From contig NZ_CP009323.1 in NCBI RefSeq assembly GCF_000959725.1, forward strand, positions 744,001-808,000: DNA of 64,000 bases, read 5' to 3'. Source of the DNA: Burkholderia gladioli. GTDB lineage: Bacteria > Pseudomonadota > Gammaproteobacteria > Burkholderiales > Burkholderiaceae. A program made the translations under genes and the position numbers. Below, piece by piece: positions 10,501 to 19,713 of this stretch; the stretch's first letter is position 1, and the number at the start of each line of letters is the position of its first letter. The notes beneath the pieces were generated by a model. The model worked only from the letters and a program-made list of their open reading frames with translations. It ran no database searches and had not been told where the DNA came from.

Positions 10501-10668
10501 ATGGCGAAGGGCGCACGCGACAAGATCAAGCTGGAGTCGACCGCTGGCACGGGTCACTTCTATACGACCACCAAGAACAAGCGCAACATGCCGGAAAAGA
10601 TGTTGATCAAGAAGTTCGATCCGGTCGTTCGCAAGCACGTCGAGTACAAGGAAACGAAGATCAAGTAA
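10501..10668 (+). CDS. rpmG: 50S ribosomal protein L33
   Basis: A 55-residue L33 beginning [20 protein letters not shown] and ending [10 protein letters not shown]. It lacks the two CxxC pairs of zinc-binding L33, so it is the C- form. AAGGAG lies before the ATG. It is co-transcribed with rpmB and ends 28 bases before a strong terminator. Confidence 0.98.
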
Positions 10669-10695
10669 TCTTCGCCTCCCTGGCCTGATGACACG

Positions 10696-10726
10696 AAAAG
10701 CCCCGCTCTCGCGGGGCTTTTTGTTT
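10696..10726 (+). terminator. rpmB-rpmG terminator
   Basis: AAAAGCCCCGC pairs with GCGGGGCTTTT over a TCTC loop, followed by a T-rich tract. Confidence 0.93.
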
Positions 10727-10886
10727 TCCGCGCACGCCGGCCCTGCGCCGCATCACGCAGGCGCCGTCTTTTTGTCTTCGCCGTGACACATTGCCACATG
10801 GATCGCGGTATGCTCTGCCTTCCTCTGCCAGGCCGCGCCGGCACGAGGCAAGCCAGCGGACGACAGCGCGGAAACGGAGAAGCAAG

Positions 10887-12467
10887 ATGAATTTCGATGT
10901 GGCGATCGTCGGCAGCGGTCTTGCCGGTCTGTCGGTCGCGTTGAACCTGGCGCAGACGCGCAAGGTCGCGCTGATCGCGAAGCGATCGATGATGGAAGGC
11001 GCGAGCGACTACGCGCAGGGCGGCATCGCGGCGGTGCTCGATTCGGCCGACAGCGTCGAGAACCATGTCAGCGACACGCTGATCGCCGGCGGCGGCTTGT
11101 GCGACGAGACCACCACCCGCTTCATCGTCGAGCACGGCCGCGCGGCGATCGAATGGCTGATCTCGCAGGGCGTGCCGTTTACGCGCGACGCGGCGGCCGA
11201 ACTCGGCTTCCACCTGACGCGCGAGGGCGGCCACAGCCATCGCCGCATCATCCACGCGGCCGACGCGACCGGCCATGCCGTGCTGGCGACGCTGAGCGAG
11301 CGCGCACGCAAGCATCCGAACATCACCTTCCTCGAAAACCATCACGCGGTGGACCTGATCACCTCGGATCGGATCGGCCTGCCCGGCGGGCGCTGCGTCG
11401 GCCTCTACGCGCTCGATGTGCGCACCGGGCTGACCGTGACCATCGAGGCGCCGCACACGGTGCTGGCCACCGGCGGCGCGGGCAAGGTCTATCTCTACAC
11501 CACCAACCCCGACACGGCGACCGGCGACGGCATCGCGATGGCTTCGCGCGCGGGCTGCCGCGTCGCGAACATGGAATTCATCCAGTTCCATCCGACCTGC
11601 CTCTACCATCCCTACGCGAAATCCTTCCTGATCTCGGAAGCGGTGCGCGGCGAGGGCGGGCTGCTCAAGCTGCCGGACGGCACGCGCTTCATGCCGGCCC
11701 ACGATCCGCGCGCCGAACTCGCGCCGCGCGACATCGTGGCACGCGCGATCGACTTCGAGATCAAGAAGCGCGGCATCGACTGCGTCTATCTCGACATCAG
11801 CCACCAGCCCGAGGCCTTCCTGCGTGAGCACTTCCCGACCATCCACGCGCGCTGCCTCGAATTCGGCATCGATATCGCCAAGCAGCCGATTCCCGTGGTG
11901 CCGGCCGCGCACTACACCTGCGGCGGCGTGGTGACCGACCTGGCCGGGCGCACCGACCTGGCGGGGCTCTATGCGGTCGGCGAGACCTCGTACACGGGCC
12001 TGCACGGCGCCAACCGGCTCGCCAGCAATTCCCTGCTCGAATGCCTGGTGATCGGCCGCGCGGCCGCCGAGGCGATCGAGACGGCCGGCTACGAGCGCGT
12101 CGCGCACGACGCCCTGCCCGCCTGGGACGAAAGCCGCGTGTCGGATCCGGACGAGGAAGTGGTGGTCGCCCACAACTGGGACGAACTGCGCCGCCTGATG
12201 TGGAACTATGTCGGCATCGTGCGTACCGACAAGCGGCTGGCGCGCGCCAAGCATCGCATCGAGCTGCTGCGCGACGAGATCCAGGAGTATTACGCGAACT
12301 TCCGCGTCAGCCCGGATCTGCTGGAGCTGCGCAATCTGGTCGACGTGGCCTCGCTGATCGTCGAAAGCGCGCGTTCGCGGCGCGAGAGCCGCGGCCTGCA
12401 TTTCAGCCGCGACTGGCCCGATACGCTGCCGAAGGCGCTGCCGACGGTGCTCTCGCCGCGCCGCTGA
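10887..12467 (+). CDS. nadB: L-aspartate oxidase
   Basis: A 526-residue NadB, the FAD enzyme that oxidises L-aspartate to iminoaspartate in the first step of NAD synthesis. The N-terminal dinucleotide fold is [20 protein letters not shown]. The succinate-dehydrogenase-like features are [24 protein letters not shown] and the active-site region [20 protein letters not shown]. The start follows GGAGA. It converges on nadC-nadA, so the whole aspartate-to-nicotinate mononucleotide route is encoded within 4 kb. Confidence 0.97.
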   Translation: MNFDVAIVGSGLAGLSVALNLAQTRKVALIAKRSMMEGASDYAQGGIAAVLDSADSVENHVSDTLIAGGGLCDETTTRFIVEHGRAAIEWLISQGVPFTRDAAAELGFHLTREGGHSHRRIIHAADATGHAVLATLSERARKHPNITFLENHHAVDLITSDRIGLPGGRCVGLYALDVRTGLTVTIEAPHTVLATGGAGKVYLYTTNPDTATGDGIAMASRAGCRVANMEFIQFHPTCLYHPYAKSFLISEAVRGEGGLLKLPDGTRFMPAHDPRAELAPRDIVARAIDFEIKKRGIDCVYLDISHQPEAFLREHFPTIHARCLEFGIDIAKQPIPVVPAAHYTCGGVVTDLAGRTDLAGLYAVGETSYTGLHGANRLASNSLLECLVIGRAAAEAIETAGYERVAHDALPAWDESRVSDPDEEVVVAHNWDELRRLMWNYVGIVRTDKRLARAKHRIELLRDEIQEYYANFRVSPDLLELRNLVDVASLIVESARSRRESRGLHFSRDWPDTLPKALPTVLSPRR

Positions 12468-12500
12468 GCGACGCGCGAGCGCGTGGCGCGGTCAATGACA

Positions 12501-12535
12501 AAGGCCGCTTGCGGAGGGTTTCCGCAAGCGGCCTT
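12501..12535. terminator. Bidirectional terminator between nadB and nadC
   Basis: A perfect 15-bp stem (AAGGCCGCTTGCGGA with its complement) and a 5-base loop, with TTGTTGTTT on the right and a T-rich tract on the minus strand. Confidence 0.9.
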
Positions 12536-12598
12536 GTTGTTTCCAGGGATGGCGAGCCAGCGAGGATGGCGCATCACGCGCCACCATCGCCCGCGATC

Positions 12599-13480
12599 TC
12601 AGTCGACGATCCGCATCGAGAAATCGGTGGCGCGTACGTCCTTGGTCAGCGCGCCGATCGAGATCCGGTCGACGCCGGTCGAGGCGATATCGCGCACGGT
12701 CTCGGCATTCACCCCGCCCGACACCTCGAGCACCGCCCGGCCGCCAGTCACACGCACCGCCTCGCGCATCATCTCGAAGCTGAAATTGTCGAGCAGCACC
12801 GATTTCGCACCATGCGCGAGCGCCGTGTCGAGCTGGGCCAGCGTCTCCACCTCGACCTGCACGGGCACGCCCGCCTCGAGCGCGAAGGCGGCGTCGAGCG
12901 CCTCGCCGACCCCGCCCGCCGCGGCGATATGGTTCTCCTTGATCAGGATGCCGTCGTACAGCGCCAGGCGCTGGTTCGCGCCGCCGCCGACGCGCACCGC
13001 GTACTTCTGCGCGAGCCGCAGGCCCGGCAGCGTCTTGCGCGTGTCGAGGATGCGCGCGCGATGGCCGTCGATCAGCGCGACGTAGCGGCGCGTGGCGCTG
13101 GCCACGCCCGAAAGCAACTGCAGGAAGTTCAGGCCATTGCGCTCGGCCGTCAGCAGCGCGCGTGCCGGGCCCCGCAGTTCGCAGACGGTGGTGTCGGCGC
13201 GCATCAGATCGCCTTCGCGATAGGACCAGCTGACCTCGATGGCCGGATCGACCGAGCGCATCACCGCTTCGAACCAGGGCACGCCGCACAGCACCGCGTC
13301 CTCGCGCACGATGATGCGCGCGAGGCGGGCCGGGCCGTCGGGCACCAGGCGGCCGGTCTGGTCGCCGCTGCCGACGTCCTCGGCGATCGCATCGGCGACG
13401 TTGCGCGCGATCGCGGCCTCGAAGGCCGCGCCGTATTCGCCAACGATGTCCTGGTAGATCGGGGAAACCGCCGTGCTCAT
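12599..13480 (-). CDS. nadC: Nicotinate-nucleotide pyrophosphorylase (carboxylating)
   Basis: A 293-residue quinolinate phosphoribosyltransferase, which turns quinolinate and PRPP into nicotinate mononucleotide, CO2 and PPi. Family segments include [54 protein letters not shown] and the C-terminal [10 protein letters not shown] phosphate-binding loop. Its ATG overlaps the nadA stop by four bases, so the two are translationally coupled. Confidence 0.97.
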   Translation of the reverse strand: MSTAVSPIYQDIVGEYGAAFEAAIARNVADAIAEDVGSGDQTGRLVPDGPARLARIIVREDAVLCGVPWFEAVMRSVDPAIEVSWSYREGDLMRADTTVCELRGPARALLTAERNGLNFLQLLSGVASATRRYVALIDGHRARILDTRKTLPGLRLAQKYAVRVGGGANQRLALYDGILIKENHIAAAGGVGEALDAAFALEAGVPVQVEVETLAQLDTALAHGAKSVLLDNFSFEMMREAVRVTGGRAVLEVSGGVNAETVRDIASTGVDRISIGALTKDVRATDFSMRIVD

Positions 13481-14604
13481 GCCGCCCCCACGTTCGAGAA
13501 CAACTGCGCATCGCGCTGCAGGTCGCCGCTGGCCTGGACGCGCCGCTTGTGCTGGGCCGCGAATTCCAGCATGCGATCGATCGGCAGGCGCGCGCGCTCG
13601 CCGATCGCGCGATCGACGAAGATTTCGTTATGGCCGCGCTCCAGCACCTCGGCCAGGTTCGCCAGGCCGTTCATCGCCATCCAGGGGCAATGCGCGCAGC
13701 TCTTGCATGTCGCGCTGTTGCCGGCCGTCGGCGCGGCGATGAAGGTCTTGCCGGGCGCCGCGAGCTGCATCTTGTGCAGGATGCCGAGGTCGGTCGCGAC
13801 GATGAAGCGTTGCGCGTCGAGCTTGACGGCCGCGTCGATCAGCTGGGTGGTCGAGCCGACCACGTCGGCCAGCGCCACCACGTTCTCGGGCGATTCCGGA
13901 TGCACCAGCACCTTCGCGTCCGGATGCTCGGCGCGCAACAGGTCGAGCTCGATGCCCTTGAATTCGTCGTGCACCAGGCAGGAGCCCTGCCACATCAGCA
14001 TGTCGGCGCCGGTCTTCTTCTGGATATAGCTGCCGAGGTGCCGGTCCGGCGCCCAGATCAGCTTCTCGCCGCGCGCATGCAGGTCGGCCACGATCTCCAG
14101 GCCGATCGAGGAGGTGACCATCCAGTCCGCGCGCGCCTTCACGGCCGCGCTGGTGTTGGCATACACCACCACCTTGCGATCCGGATGCGCATCGCAGAAA
14201 GCCGAGAAGTCGTCGACGGGGCAGCCGAGGTCGAGCGAGCAGGTGGCATCGAGATCGGGCATCAGGATGCGCTTGTCCGGGCTCAGGATCTTCGCCGTCT
14301 CGCCCATGAAGCGCACGCCGGCCACCACCAGCGTCTGCGCCGCGTGATCGCGACCGAAGCGCGCCATCTCGAGCGAATCGGCCACGCAGCCGCCAGTCTC
14401 GTCGGCCAGCTCCTGCAATTCGGCATCGACGTAATAGTGCGCGACGAGCACGGCCTTCTCGCGCTCCAGCAGCGCCTTGATGCGTGCCTTGAGCGCTGCG
14501 CGCTCCACCGCGGACGGGCTGTCGGGCACCTTGGCCCAAGCCTGCCCGACTCCGCACACGGCACCCGGCCGGTCGTATTCGACGGGTTTGATCGCGGCTT
14601 GCAT
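13477..14604 (-). CDS. nadA: Quinolinate synthase A
   Basis: A 375-residue NadA, the [4Fe-4S] enzyme condensing iminoaspartate with dihydroxyacetone phosphate to quinolinate. Cluster cysteines are readable in [16 protein letters not shown], in [15 protein letters not shown] and in the C-terminal [17 protein letters not shown]. The start [10 protein letters not shown] follows a strong GGAGAGG site; an in-frame extension of 20 codons upstream would cross a stable hairpin and is rejected. Its upstream region is only about 65 bases to the desaturase terminator and shows no clear promoter. Confidence 0.96.
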   Translation of the reverse strand: MQAAIKPVEYDRPGAVCGVGQAWAKVPDSPSAVERAALKARIKALLEREKAVLVAHYYVDAELQELADETGGCVADSLEMARFGRDHAAQTLVVAGVRFMGETAKILSPDKRILMPDLDATCSLDLGCPVDDFSAFCDAHPDRKVVVYANTSAAVKARADWMVTSSIGLEIVADLHARGEKLIWAPDRHLGSYIQKKTGADMLMWQGSCLVHDEFKGIELDLLRAEHPDAKVLVHPESPENVVALADVVGSTTQLIDAAVKLDAQRFIVATDLGILHKMQLAAPGKTFIAAPTAGNSATCKSCAHCPWMAMNGLANLAEVLERGHNEIFVDRAIGERARLPIDRMLEFAAQHKRRVQASGDLQRDAQLFSNVGAA

Positions 14605-14638
14605 CTTCCTCTCCTCTGCTCCTTCGCGCTGCCGATCG

Positions 14639-14660
14639 GCCGCCGCGCGAAAGCGGCGGC
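14639..14660 (-). other. GC-rich hairpin in the nadA leader
   Basis: GCCGCCGC pairs perfectly with GCGGCGGC across a six-base loop. It lies between the desaturase terminator and the nadA ribosome site, without a T-run. It may be an mRNA stability or regulatory structure. Confidence 0.4.
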
Positions 14661-14662
14661 AC

Positions 14663-14692
14663 AAAAGAAAAAACCCCGCCAGCGCGGGGTTT
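14663..14692 (-). terminator. Desaturase terminator
   Basis: Read leftward, AAACCCCGC pairs with GCGGGGTTT over a 4-base loop, followed by TTTCTTTT. It separates the desaturase from nadA. Confidence 0.85.
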
Positions 14693-14723
14693 GTGACGTT
14701 CCGAAATTCTAATCGATTTCAGA

Positions 14724-15920
14724 TCAGGCGTAGCGGCGCAGACGCGTCGCGAACTCCTGCAGCGCCTTGATGCCGCTTTGTTCGGCACGATGGCACCAGT
14801 CCTGCAATTGGGCCAGCAGCTGTTCGCGCGAAGCGTTCGAACGGTCCCACATCGAGGCCAGGTCCTGGCGCAGCTGGAAGTAGGTATGCATCTTCTGGCT
14901 GTTGGCGAAGATCTCGGGCAGCAGGCGCTTCTGCGGCTCGTTCAGGCCCTCTTCGTCCTTGTGGAACCAGGAGCGGGCGCCGCGCAGCAGTTGGTACTTC
15001 TCGCTCGAACCGAGCTCCTTCAGGTGCGCGAGCTCCTGGCGGTAGGCGCGCTTCAGTGCCTTGCCGTAGTTCGCCATCACTTCGTAGCGGTTCGACAGCA
15101 CGGCCTGCAGCGTTTCCTGGTCGACCACGGCCTTGCGTGCCACCAGGCGCGGCGTGGGCGCGATCTTCTTGACCTTGGCGAGCTTGAACGCCGACAGGAT
15201 GCGGATGTACATCCAGCCGATGTCGAACTCGTACCACTTGTTCGAGAACTTCGCCGAGGTGGCGAAGGTGTGGTGGTTGTTGTGCATTTCCTCGCCGCCG
15301 ATCACGATGCCCCAGGGAATCAGGTTCGTGCTCGCATCGGCCGAGTTGAAGTTGCGATAGCCCCAGAAGTGCGCGAGGCCGTTGACCACGCCGGCCGCCC
15401 AGAACGGGATCCAGATCATCTGCACGGCCCAGACCGACAGGCCGACGATACCGAACAGCGCGACGTCGATCACCATCATCAGGCTCACGCCGAGGATCGT
15501 GTACTTCGAGTAGACGTTGCGCTCGATCCAGTCGTTCGGCGTGCCGTGGCTGAACTTGCGCAGCGTTTCCTCGTTCTTGGCTTCGGCGCGATAGAGCTCG
15601 GCGCCTTCGAGCAGCACTTTCCAGATGCCGCGCGTCTGCGGGCTGTGCGGATCCTCTTCGGTCTCGCACTTGGCGTGGTGCTTTCGATGGATGGCCGCCC
15701 ACTGGCCGGTCAGCATGCCGGTGGACATCCACAGCCACAGCCGGAAGAAGTGGCTGACGGCCGGATGCAGGTCGAGCGCGCGATGCGCCTGACAGCGATG
15801 GAGATAGATGGTGACGGAGACGATCGTGACGTGCGTGGCCACAAGCGTGGCCAGAACGATCTGCCACCACGAGAAATGCAGCAGCCCGTGGGCCAGGAAG
15901 TCGAGCACAGAATTCAGCAA
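14724..15920 (-). CDS. Membrane fatty-acid desaturase (acyl-lipid/acyl-CoA type)
   Basis: A 398-residue di-iron membrane desaturase that would introduce a double bond into membrane acyl chains. The three histidine boxes are HRCQAHR (41-47), HRKHH (78-82) and EMHNNHHTF, in the family order and with hydrophobic segments between them (16-40 and 130-175). Proteobacterial relatives are annotated as delta-9 desaturases. The ~120-residue tail after the last box is charged and probably cytoplasmic. It is a single-gene unit with its own terminator and a possible promoter upstream. Confidence 0.9.
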   Translation of the reverse strand: MLNSVLDFLAHGLLHFSWWQIVLATLVATHVTIVSVTIYLHRCQAHRALDLHPAVSHFFRLWLWMSTGMLTGQWAAIHRKHHAKCETEEDPHSPQTRGIWKVLLEGAELYRAEAKNEETLRKFSHGTPNDWIERNVYSKYTILGVSLMMVIDVALFGIVGLSVWAVQMIWIPFWAAGVVNGLAHFWGYRNFNSADASTNLIPWGIVIGGEEMHNNHHTFATSAKFSNKWYEFDIGWMYIRILSAFKLAKVKKIAPTPRLVARKAVVDQETLQAVLSNRYEVMANYGKALKRAYRQELAHLKELGSSEKYQLLRGARSWFHKDEEGLNEPQKRLLPEIFANSQKMHTYFQLRQDLASMWDRSNASREQLLAQLQDWCHRAEQSGIKALQEFATRLRRYA

Positions 15921-16004
15921 GGCAGGTTACCTGTAATTCAGAGACGGCGCCGGTCAGGACCGCGCGCCGACGTCATAAAAATGAAAGCATACCGTGTGTA
16001 GACG

Positions 16005-16038
16005 AAATTTTACTGTATCCGTTCCGGGCAACTGTCAA
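16005..16038 (-). promoter_or_regulatory. Possible desaturase promoter
   Basis: Minus-strand TTGACA is a perfect -35 box. The downstream -10 is poorly defined (TACAGT at 15 bases or AGTAAA at 18 bases). The tract is AT-rich and lies about 90 bases before the start codon. Confidence 0.35.
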
Positions 16039-16141
16039 AAATGAATGATTGTTGCTATGGCGCAAGGGGCTTCGCGTCCAACGCCGGACTAGCCCGGCGA
16101 AGCAGTCCATTCGCGGCCCGACAAACGGAAAAAGGGCCGCT

Positions 16142-17491
16142 TCAAGTGCCCGGCGCCGGGCCCGATCGCGCCCCATTCGCCCCGATTTCTGCGCTCGCCG
16201 CCGGGCCCTGCCCGACGATGCGCAACTCGCGCTGCGGCAGCGGCACCGATATGCCGTGCTCGCCGAACAGCCGCCACAGCTTGCGATTCACCGCCGAGCG
16301 CACGCCCGAGGTGCCGCGCGCGGCATCGGCGATCCAGAAGCCCAGTTCGAGCTCGATGCCGTCGGTGCCGAAACCCACCAGGTAGGGCGCCGGCGCCGGG
16401 TCCTCGAGCACCCGCTCGACATCCTTCGCCGCCTCGGCCAGCAACGCCAGCGCCGCCTCCACGTCGCTGCTGTAGGCGATGCGCACCGCCACCTTGGCGT
16501 AGCCGCGAGTCTGGAACGAGGACTGGTTCTGCACCACGTCGGTGATCAGCTTCTCGTTCGGGATCAGCTTCTCGTAGCCGTCCAGCCCGCGCACCACCGT
16601 GTAGCGAGTGCGGATCTGGGTGACGATGCCCTGCAGGCCGCCCACGTCGATCGCGTCGCCGAGCCTGAGCGAGCGGTCGAGCAGGATGATGAAGCCCGAC
16701 ACGTAGTTGCTGGCGATTTTCTGCAGGCCAAAACCGAGCCCCACGCCGAGCGCGCCGCCGAACACGCCGAGCACGGTCACGTCGATGCCGACCAGCGAGA
16801 GCCCGATCAGCACCGCCGCCACCACCAGCAGCGCGCGGCCGACCCGCGACAGCACCACCTTGAGGTTGGCGTCGAGCGTCGCGGCACGCGACAGGCGGTC
16901 CTCCAGCAGCGAGCCGAGCCACATCGCCACCACCAGGGTGACGCAGATCCACAAGCAGCCCGACAGCAGCGAGAGCAGGCTCAGGTGAGCGCTGCCGACA
17001 TGGAAGCGCACGCCGTCGAGCCAATCGACCACGTCGCGCTGGATGCCGAGCACGGTGAGCACCATCGCCACCCACACCAGCACCGAGACCAGCTTCTCGA
17101 TGATCGACAGCCAGGCGTGGGTATCGCCGTCACGGGCGAAGGCGCGGCGCGCGACCGAGAACAGCAGGTAGATCAGCGCGATGCCGAAGAGGGGCACCAG
17201 CGCGAGCTGCAGCAGCGAGGTGGAGAAGAAGCGCTCGCCGACCTCCTGCGCGACCAGCAGCAACACGCCGCCGGCCAGCGGGAACAGCGCCCGGTCGAGG
17301 CTGCTCGCGCCGGTACCGGGAGCGCGGCCCGCGGCACGCCGGCGCGCCTCGATGCGCGAACGCAGCCAGCGCGCCAGCAGCCAGGCCAGCGCGAGCGTGC
17401 CGGCCAGCACCGCGAGCTGCCAGATCATCACCGGCTGGCCGAAGTCGCGCGCGACGCCGGCCAGCCGTTTCGACAGCAGCGGATCCTGCAT
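16142..17491 (-). CDS. MscS-family mechanosensitive ion channel
   Basis: A 449-residue inner-membrane protein starting MQDPLLSKRL, with about five hydrophobic segments before the MscS pore helix and beta domain. The pore region GVFGGALGVGLGFGLQKIA, the following IASNYVSGFIILLDRSLRLG and the beta-domain GGLQGIVTQIRTRYTVVR are diagnostic. It is longer than minimal MscS (286 residues) because of the extra N-terminal helices. The start lies 14 bases after the rsmB-like stop, so it is probably the last gene of purN-rsmB-mscS. The family opens under membrane tension to release solutes. Confidence 0.9.
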   Translation of the reverse strand: MQDPLLSKRLAGVARDFGQPVMIWQLAVLAGTLALAWLLARWLRSRIEARRRAAGRAPGTGASSLDRALFPLAGGVLLLVAQEVGERFFSTSLLQLALVPLFGIALIYLLFSVARRAFARDGDTHAWLSIIEKLVSVLVWVAMVLTVLGIQRDVVDWLDGVRFHVGSAHLSLLSLLSGCLWICVTLVVAMWLGSLLEDRLSRAATLDANLKVVLSRVGRALLVVAAVLIGLSLVGIDVTVLGVFGGALGVGLGFGLQKIASNYVSGFIILLDRSLRLGDAIDVGGLQGIVTQIRTRYTVVRGLDGYEKLIPNEKLITDVVQNQSSFQTRGYAKVAVRIAYSSDVEAALALLAEAAKDVERVLEDPAPAPYLVGFGTDGIELELGFWIADAARGTSGVRSAVNRKLWRLFGEHGISVPLPQRELRIVGQGPAASAEIGANGARSGPAPGT

Positions 17492-17505
17492 GGCGCCGCC
17501 CGCGA

Positions 17506-18900
17506 TCAGCTCGCCTCGTCGGCCGCTTCCGCACCTGCGGCGTCGGCCTTGGCTTCGACGGCCTTGGCTTCGACGGCTTCGGCCGCGTCGGCGGGGGCCG
17601 CCGCCTCGGCGCCGGCCTTGGCGGCAGCCGGCTTGGCCGGCTTCGCGCGCCGCTCCAGCACGGCCGCGAAGAAACCGTCGGTGGCATGGCGATGCGGCCA
17701 CAGCGACAGGTAATCGCCGGTATCGAGCGCGATGCGCTGCTCGGCCAGCACCTTGTTGGCCGGCACCAGCACGAAGTCGGGATGCGCGGCGAGGAACTGC
17801 ACGACGATCGCCTCGTTCTCCGCCTCCAGCACGCTGCAGGTCGCGTAAACCAGGCGGCCGCCCGGCTTCACCAGGCGCGCGGCGCTGGCGAGGATCGAGC
17901 CCTGCTTGGGCGCGAGTTCCTCGATCGAGTCGCGCGTCTGGCGCCACTTGAGGTCGGGATTGCGGCGCAGCGTGCCCAGGCCGCTGCAGGGCGCGTCGAC
18001 CAGCACGCGGTCGATCTTGCCGGCCAGTCGCTTGATCTTGGCGTCGTGCTCGCTGTCGATCAGCACCGGGTTGACGTTGGACAGCCCGCTGCGCGCCAGG
18101 CGCGGCTTGAGCTTGGCCAGGCGCTTCTCGGACACGTCGAAGGCATAGAGGCGCCCGGTCGAGCGCATCGCCGCGCCCAGCGCCAGGGTCTTGCCGCCCG
18201 CGCCGGCGCAGAAGTCGACCACCATCTCGCCGCGGCGCGGCGCCATCAGCGAGCAGAGCAGCTGGCTGCCCTCGTCCTGCACCTCGATCAGGCCGTCCTG
18301 GAAGATCGACAGCTTGGTCAGGGCCGGCTTGCCGATCACGCGCACGCCGTTCGGCGCGAACGGGGTCTCGCCGGCCTCGATGCCGGAGGCCTTGAGCGCG
18401 TCGAGCACCTGGTCGCGGGTGGCCTTCTGCACGTTCACGCGCAGGTCCAGCGGCGCCGGGTAGTTGACCGCGGCCGCGAACTGCGCGAGCCCGTCGGCAT
18501 CGAAGCGCTGCGACAGCGCCTGGTGGATCCAGTCGGGCAGGTTGGTGCGCACGCGCAGCGGCAGGCTGGCCGGGTCGATCTTGGCGACGTGGTCGAGCCA
18601 GGACCATTCGGCCTCGGACACATGGGGCTTGAGCGCCGAGCGGCCCGCCGTCTGCATCAGCCCCAGCAGGGTCAGGCGGCGCGCCGGCGTGCCGGTGCCG
18701 CTCTCGGCCAGGTGCGCGTATTCCATCTTCCGGCGCAGCACCGCGAACACCGCCTCGGCGATCACGCCACGCTCGGCATGGCCGAGCTTGGGATGCGCGC
18801 GGAAGAACCGGCTCGTGGTCGCATCGGCCGGGCCCGCGAATTTCAGTACGTCGCCGAGCAGCGTCTCGGTCTGGCCAATCAGAAAACCATGCAGCTTCAT
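17506..18900 (-). CDS. RsmB/NOP-family rRNA (cytosine-5)-methyltransferase
   Basis: A 464-residue SAM-dependent m5C methyltransferase of the RsmB/NOP class. It has the SAM loop VVDFCAGAGGKTLALGAAM, motif IV VLVDAPCSGLGTLRRNPD and motif VI VYATCSVLEAEN, which hold the two catalytic cysteines. The usual N-terminal helical region precedes it. The last ~45 residues are a low-complexity Ala/Glu/Lys tail with a duplicated VEAKAVEAKA, encoded by a 15-bp tandem DNA repeat. Its start overlaps the purN stop (ATGA). It could be RsmB itself or a paralogue: canonical rsmB usually sits with fmt/def, which are not here. Confidence 0.88.
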   Translation of the reverse strand: MKLHGFLIGQTETLLGDVLKFAGPADATTSRFFRAHPKLGHAERGVIAEAVFAVLRRKMEYAHLAESGTGTPARRLTLLGLMQTAGRSALKPHVSEAEWSWLDHVAKIDPASLPLRVRTNLPDWIHQALSQRFDADGLAQFAAAVNYPAPLDLRVNVQKATRDQVLDALKASGIEAGETPFAPNGVRVIGKPALTKLSIFQDGLIEVQDEGSQLLCSLMAPRRGEMVVDFCAGAGGKTLALGAAMRSTGRLYAFDVSEKRLAKLKPRLARSGLSNVNPVLIDSEHDAKIKRLAGKIDRVLVDAPCSGLGTLRRNPDLKWRQTRDSIEELAPKQGSILASAARLVKPGGRLVYATCSVLEAENEAIVVQFLAAHPDFVLVPANKVLAEQRIALDTGDYLSLWPHRHATDGFFAAVLERRAKPAKPAAAKAGAEAAAPADAAEAVEAKAVEAKADAAGAEAADEAS

Positions 18901-19556
18901 ACACCCTCACCCTGTTTGTTGTTGTCATCCGCGACCAGCCAGCGGCAGGTGCCGTCGGCCAGCACCGCGCGCCCCGCCTCGAGCCGCAATTGCCCCTCGA
19001 CGAACCAGCGCACCGCGCGCGGATAGAGCACATGCTCGGCCTCGAGCACGCGCGCGGCCAGCGTCTCGGGCGTGTCGCCCTCGCGCACCGGCACCGCCGC
19101 CTGCGCGACGATCGCGCCGCTGTCGAGCTCCGGGATCACGAAATGCACGGTGGCGCCGTGCAGGGCCACGCCGGCGGCCAGCGCCGCCTCGTGCGTGCGC
19201 ATGCCCTTGAAACTGGGCAGCAGCGAGGGATGGACGTTCAGCATCCGGCCCTCGAAACGCGACACGAAGCCGGGCGTGAGGATCCGCATGAAGCCGGCCA
19301 GCACCACCAGATCGGGCGCGAAACGCTCGATCTCGGCGGCCAGCGCGGCGTCGAAGGCCTCGCGGCCGTCGTGCTCGCGATGGTCGACGACGGCCGTCGC
19401 GATCCCGCGCTCGGCCGCGAACGACAAACCGGCCGCCTCGGGCCGGTTCGCGATCACGGCGGCCACGCGGGCCGGCCAGGCGTCGCGCGCGCAGGCGTCG
19501 ACGATGGCCTCCATGTTGCTGCCGCGGCCTGAAATCAGGATGACAAGATTTTTCAT
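18897..19556 (-). CDS. purN: Phosphoribosylglycinamide formyltransferase
   Basis: A 219-residue PurN, which transfers a formyl group from 10-formyl-THF to GAR in purine synthesis. Visible features are the phosphate-binding ILISGRGSNMEAIVD, the catalytic MLNVHPSLLPSFKGM (Asn and His) and the C-terminal aspartate region VHFVIPELDSGAIVAQ. It is divergent from ribF and first of a leftward unit with the methyltransferase and MscS genes; the four-base overlap with the methyltransferase suggests coupling. Confidence 0.96.
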   Translation of the reverse strand: MKNLVILISGRGSNMEAIVDACARDAWPARVAAVIANRPEAAGLSFAAERGIATAVVDHREHDGREAFDAALAAEIERFAPDLVVLAGFMRILTPGFVSRFEGRMLNVHPSLLPSFKGMRTHEAALAAGVALHGATVHFVIPELDSGAIVAQAAVPVREGDTPETLAARVLEAEHVLYPRAVRWFVEGQLRLEAGRAVLADGTCRWLVADDNNKQGEGV

Positions 19557-19622
19557 CCGCGGATTTTAGCATTCGGGACCACCGTTTCCCGGCCGCCGAG
19601 CCGCCCATCGCCCCGAACCGTT

Positions 19623-19628
19623 TATAAT
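19623..19628 (+). promoter_or_regulatory. Consensus -10 box upstream of ribF
   Basis: A perfect TATAAT in the purN-ribF divergent region, with no good -35 box 16-18 bases upstream. It would give a leader of about 80 bases for the ribF-ileS-lspA-coaBC-dut transcript. Confidence 0.4.
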
Positions 19629-19713
19629 CTTGTGCTTTGCGGCATCCGCCCGCCCCGTTTGTGCCGTATTTCGGTTCCCTAGTCTTCATCGAGCCCGCTG
19701 CCAACCCGCTATC

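Noticed and set aside
17492..19033. Long in-frame N-terminal extension of the MscS gene
   Set aside because: The extension overlaps the whole methyltransferase gene in another frame; the channel proper starts at MQDPLLSKRL just after that gene's stop.
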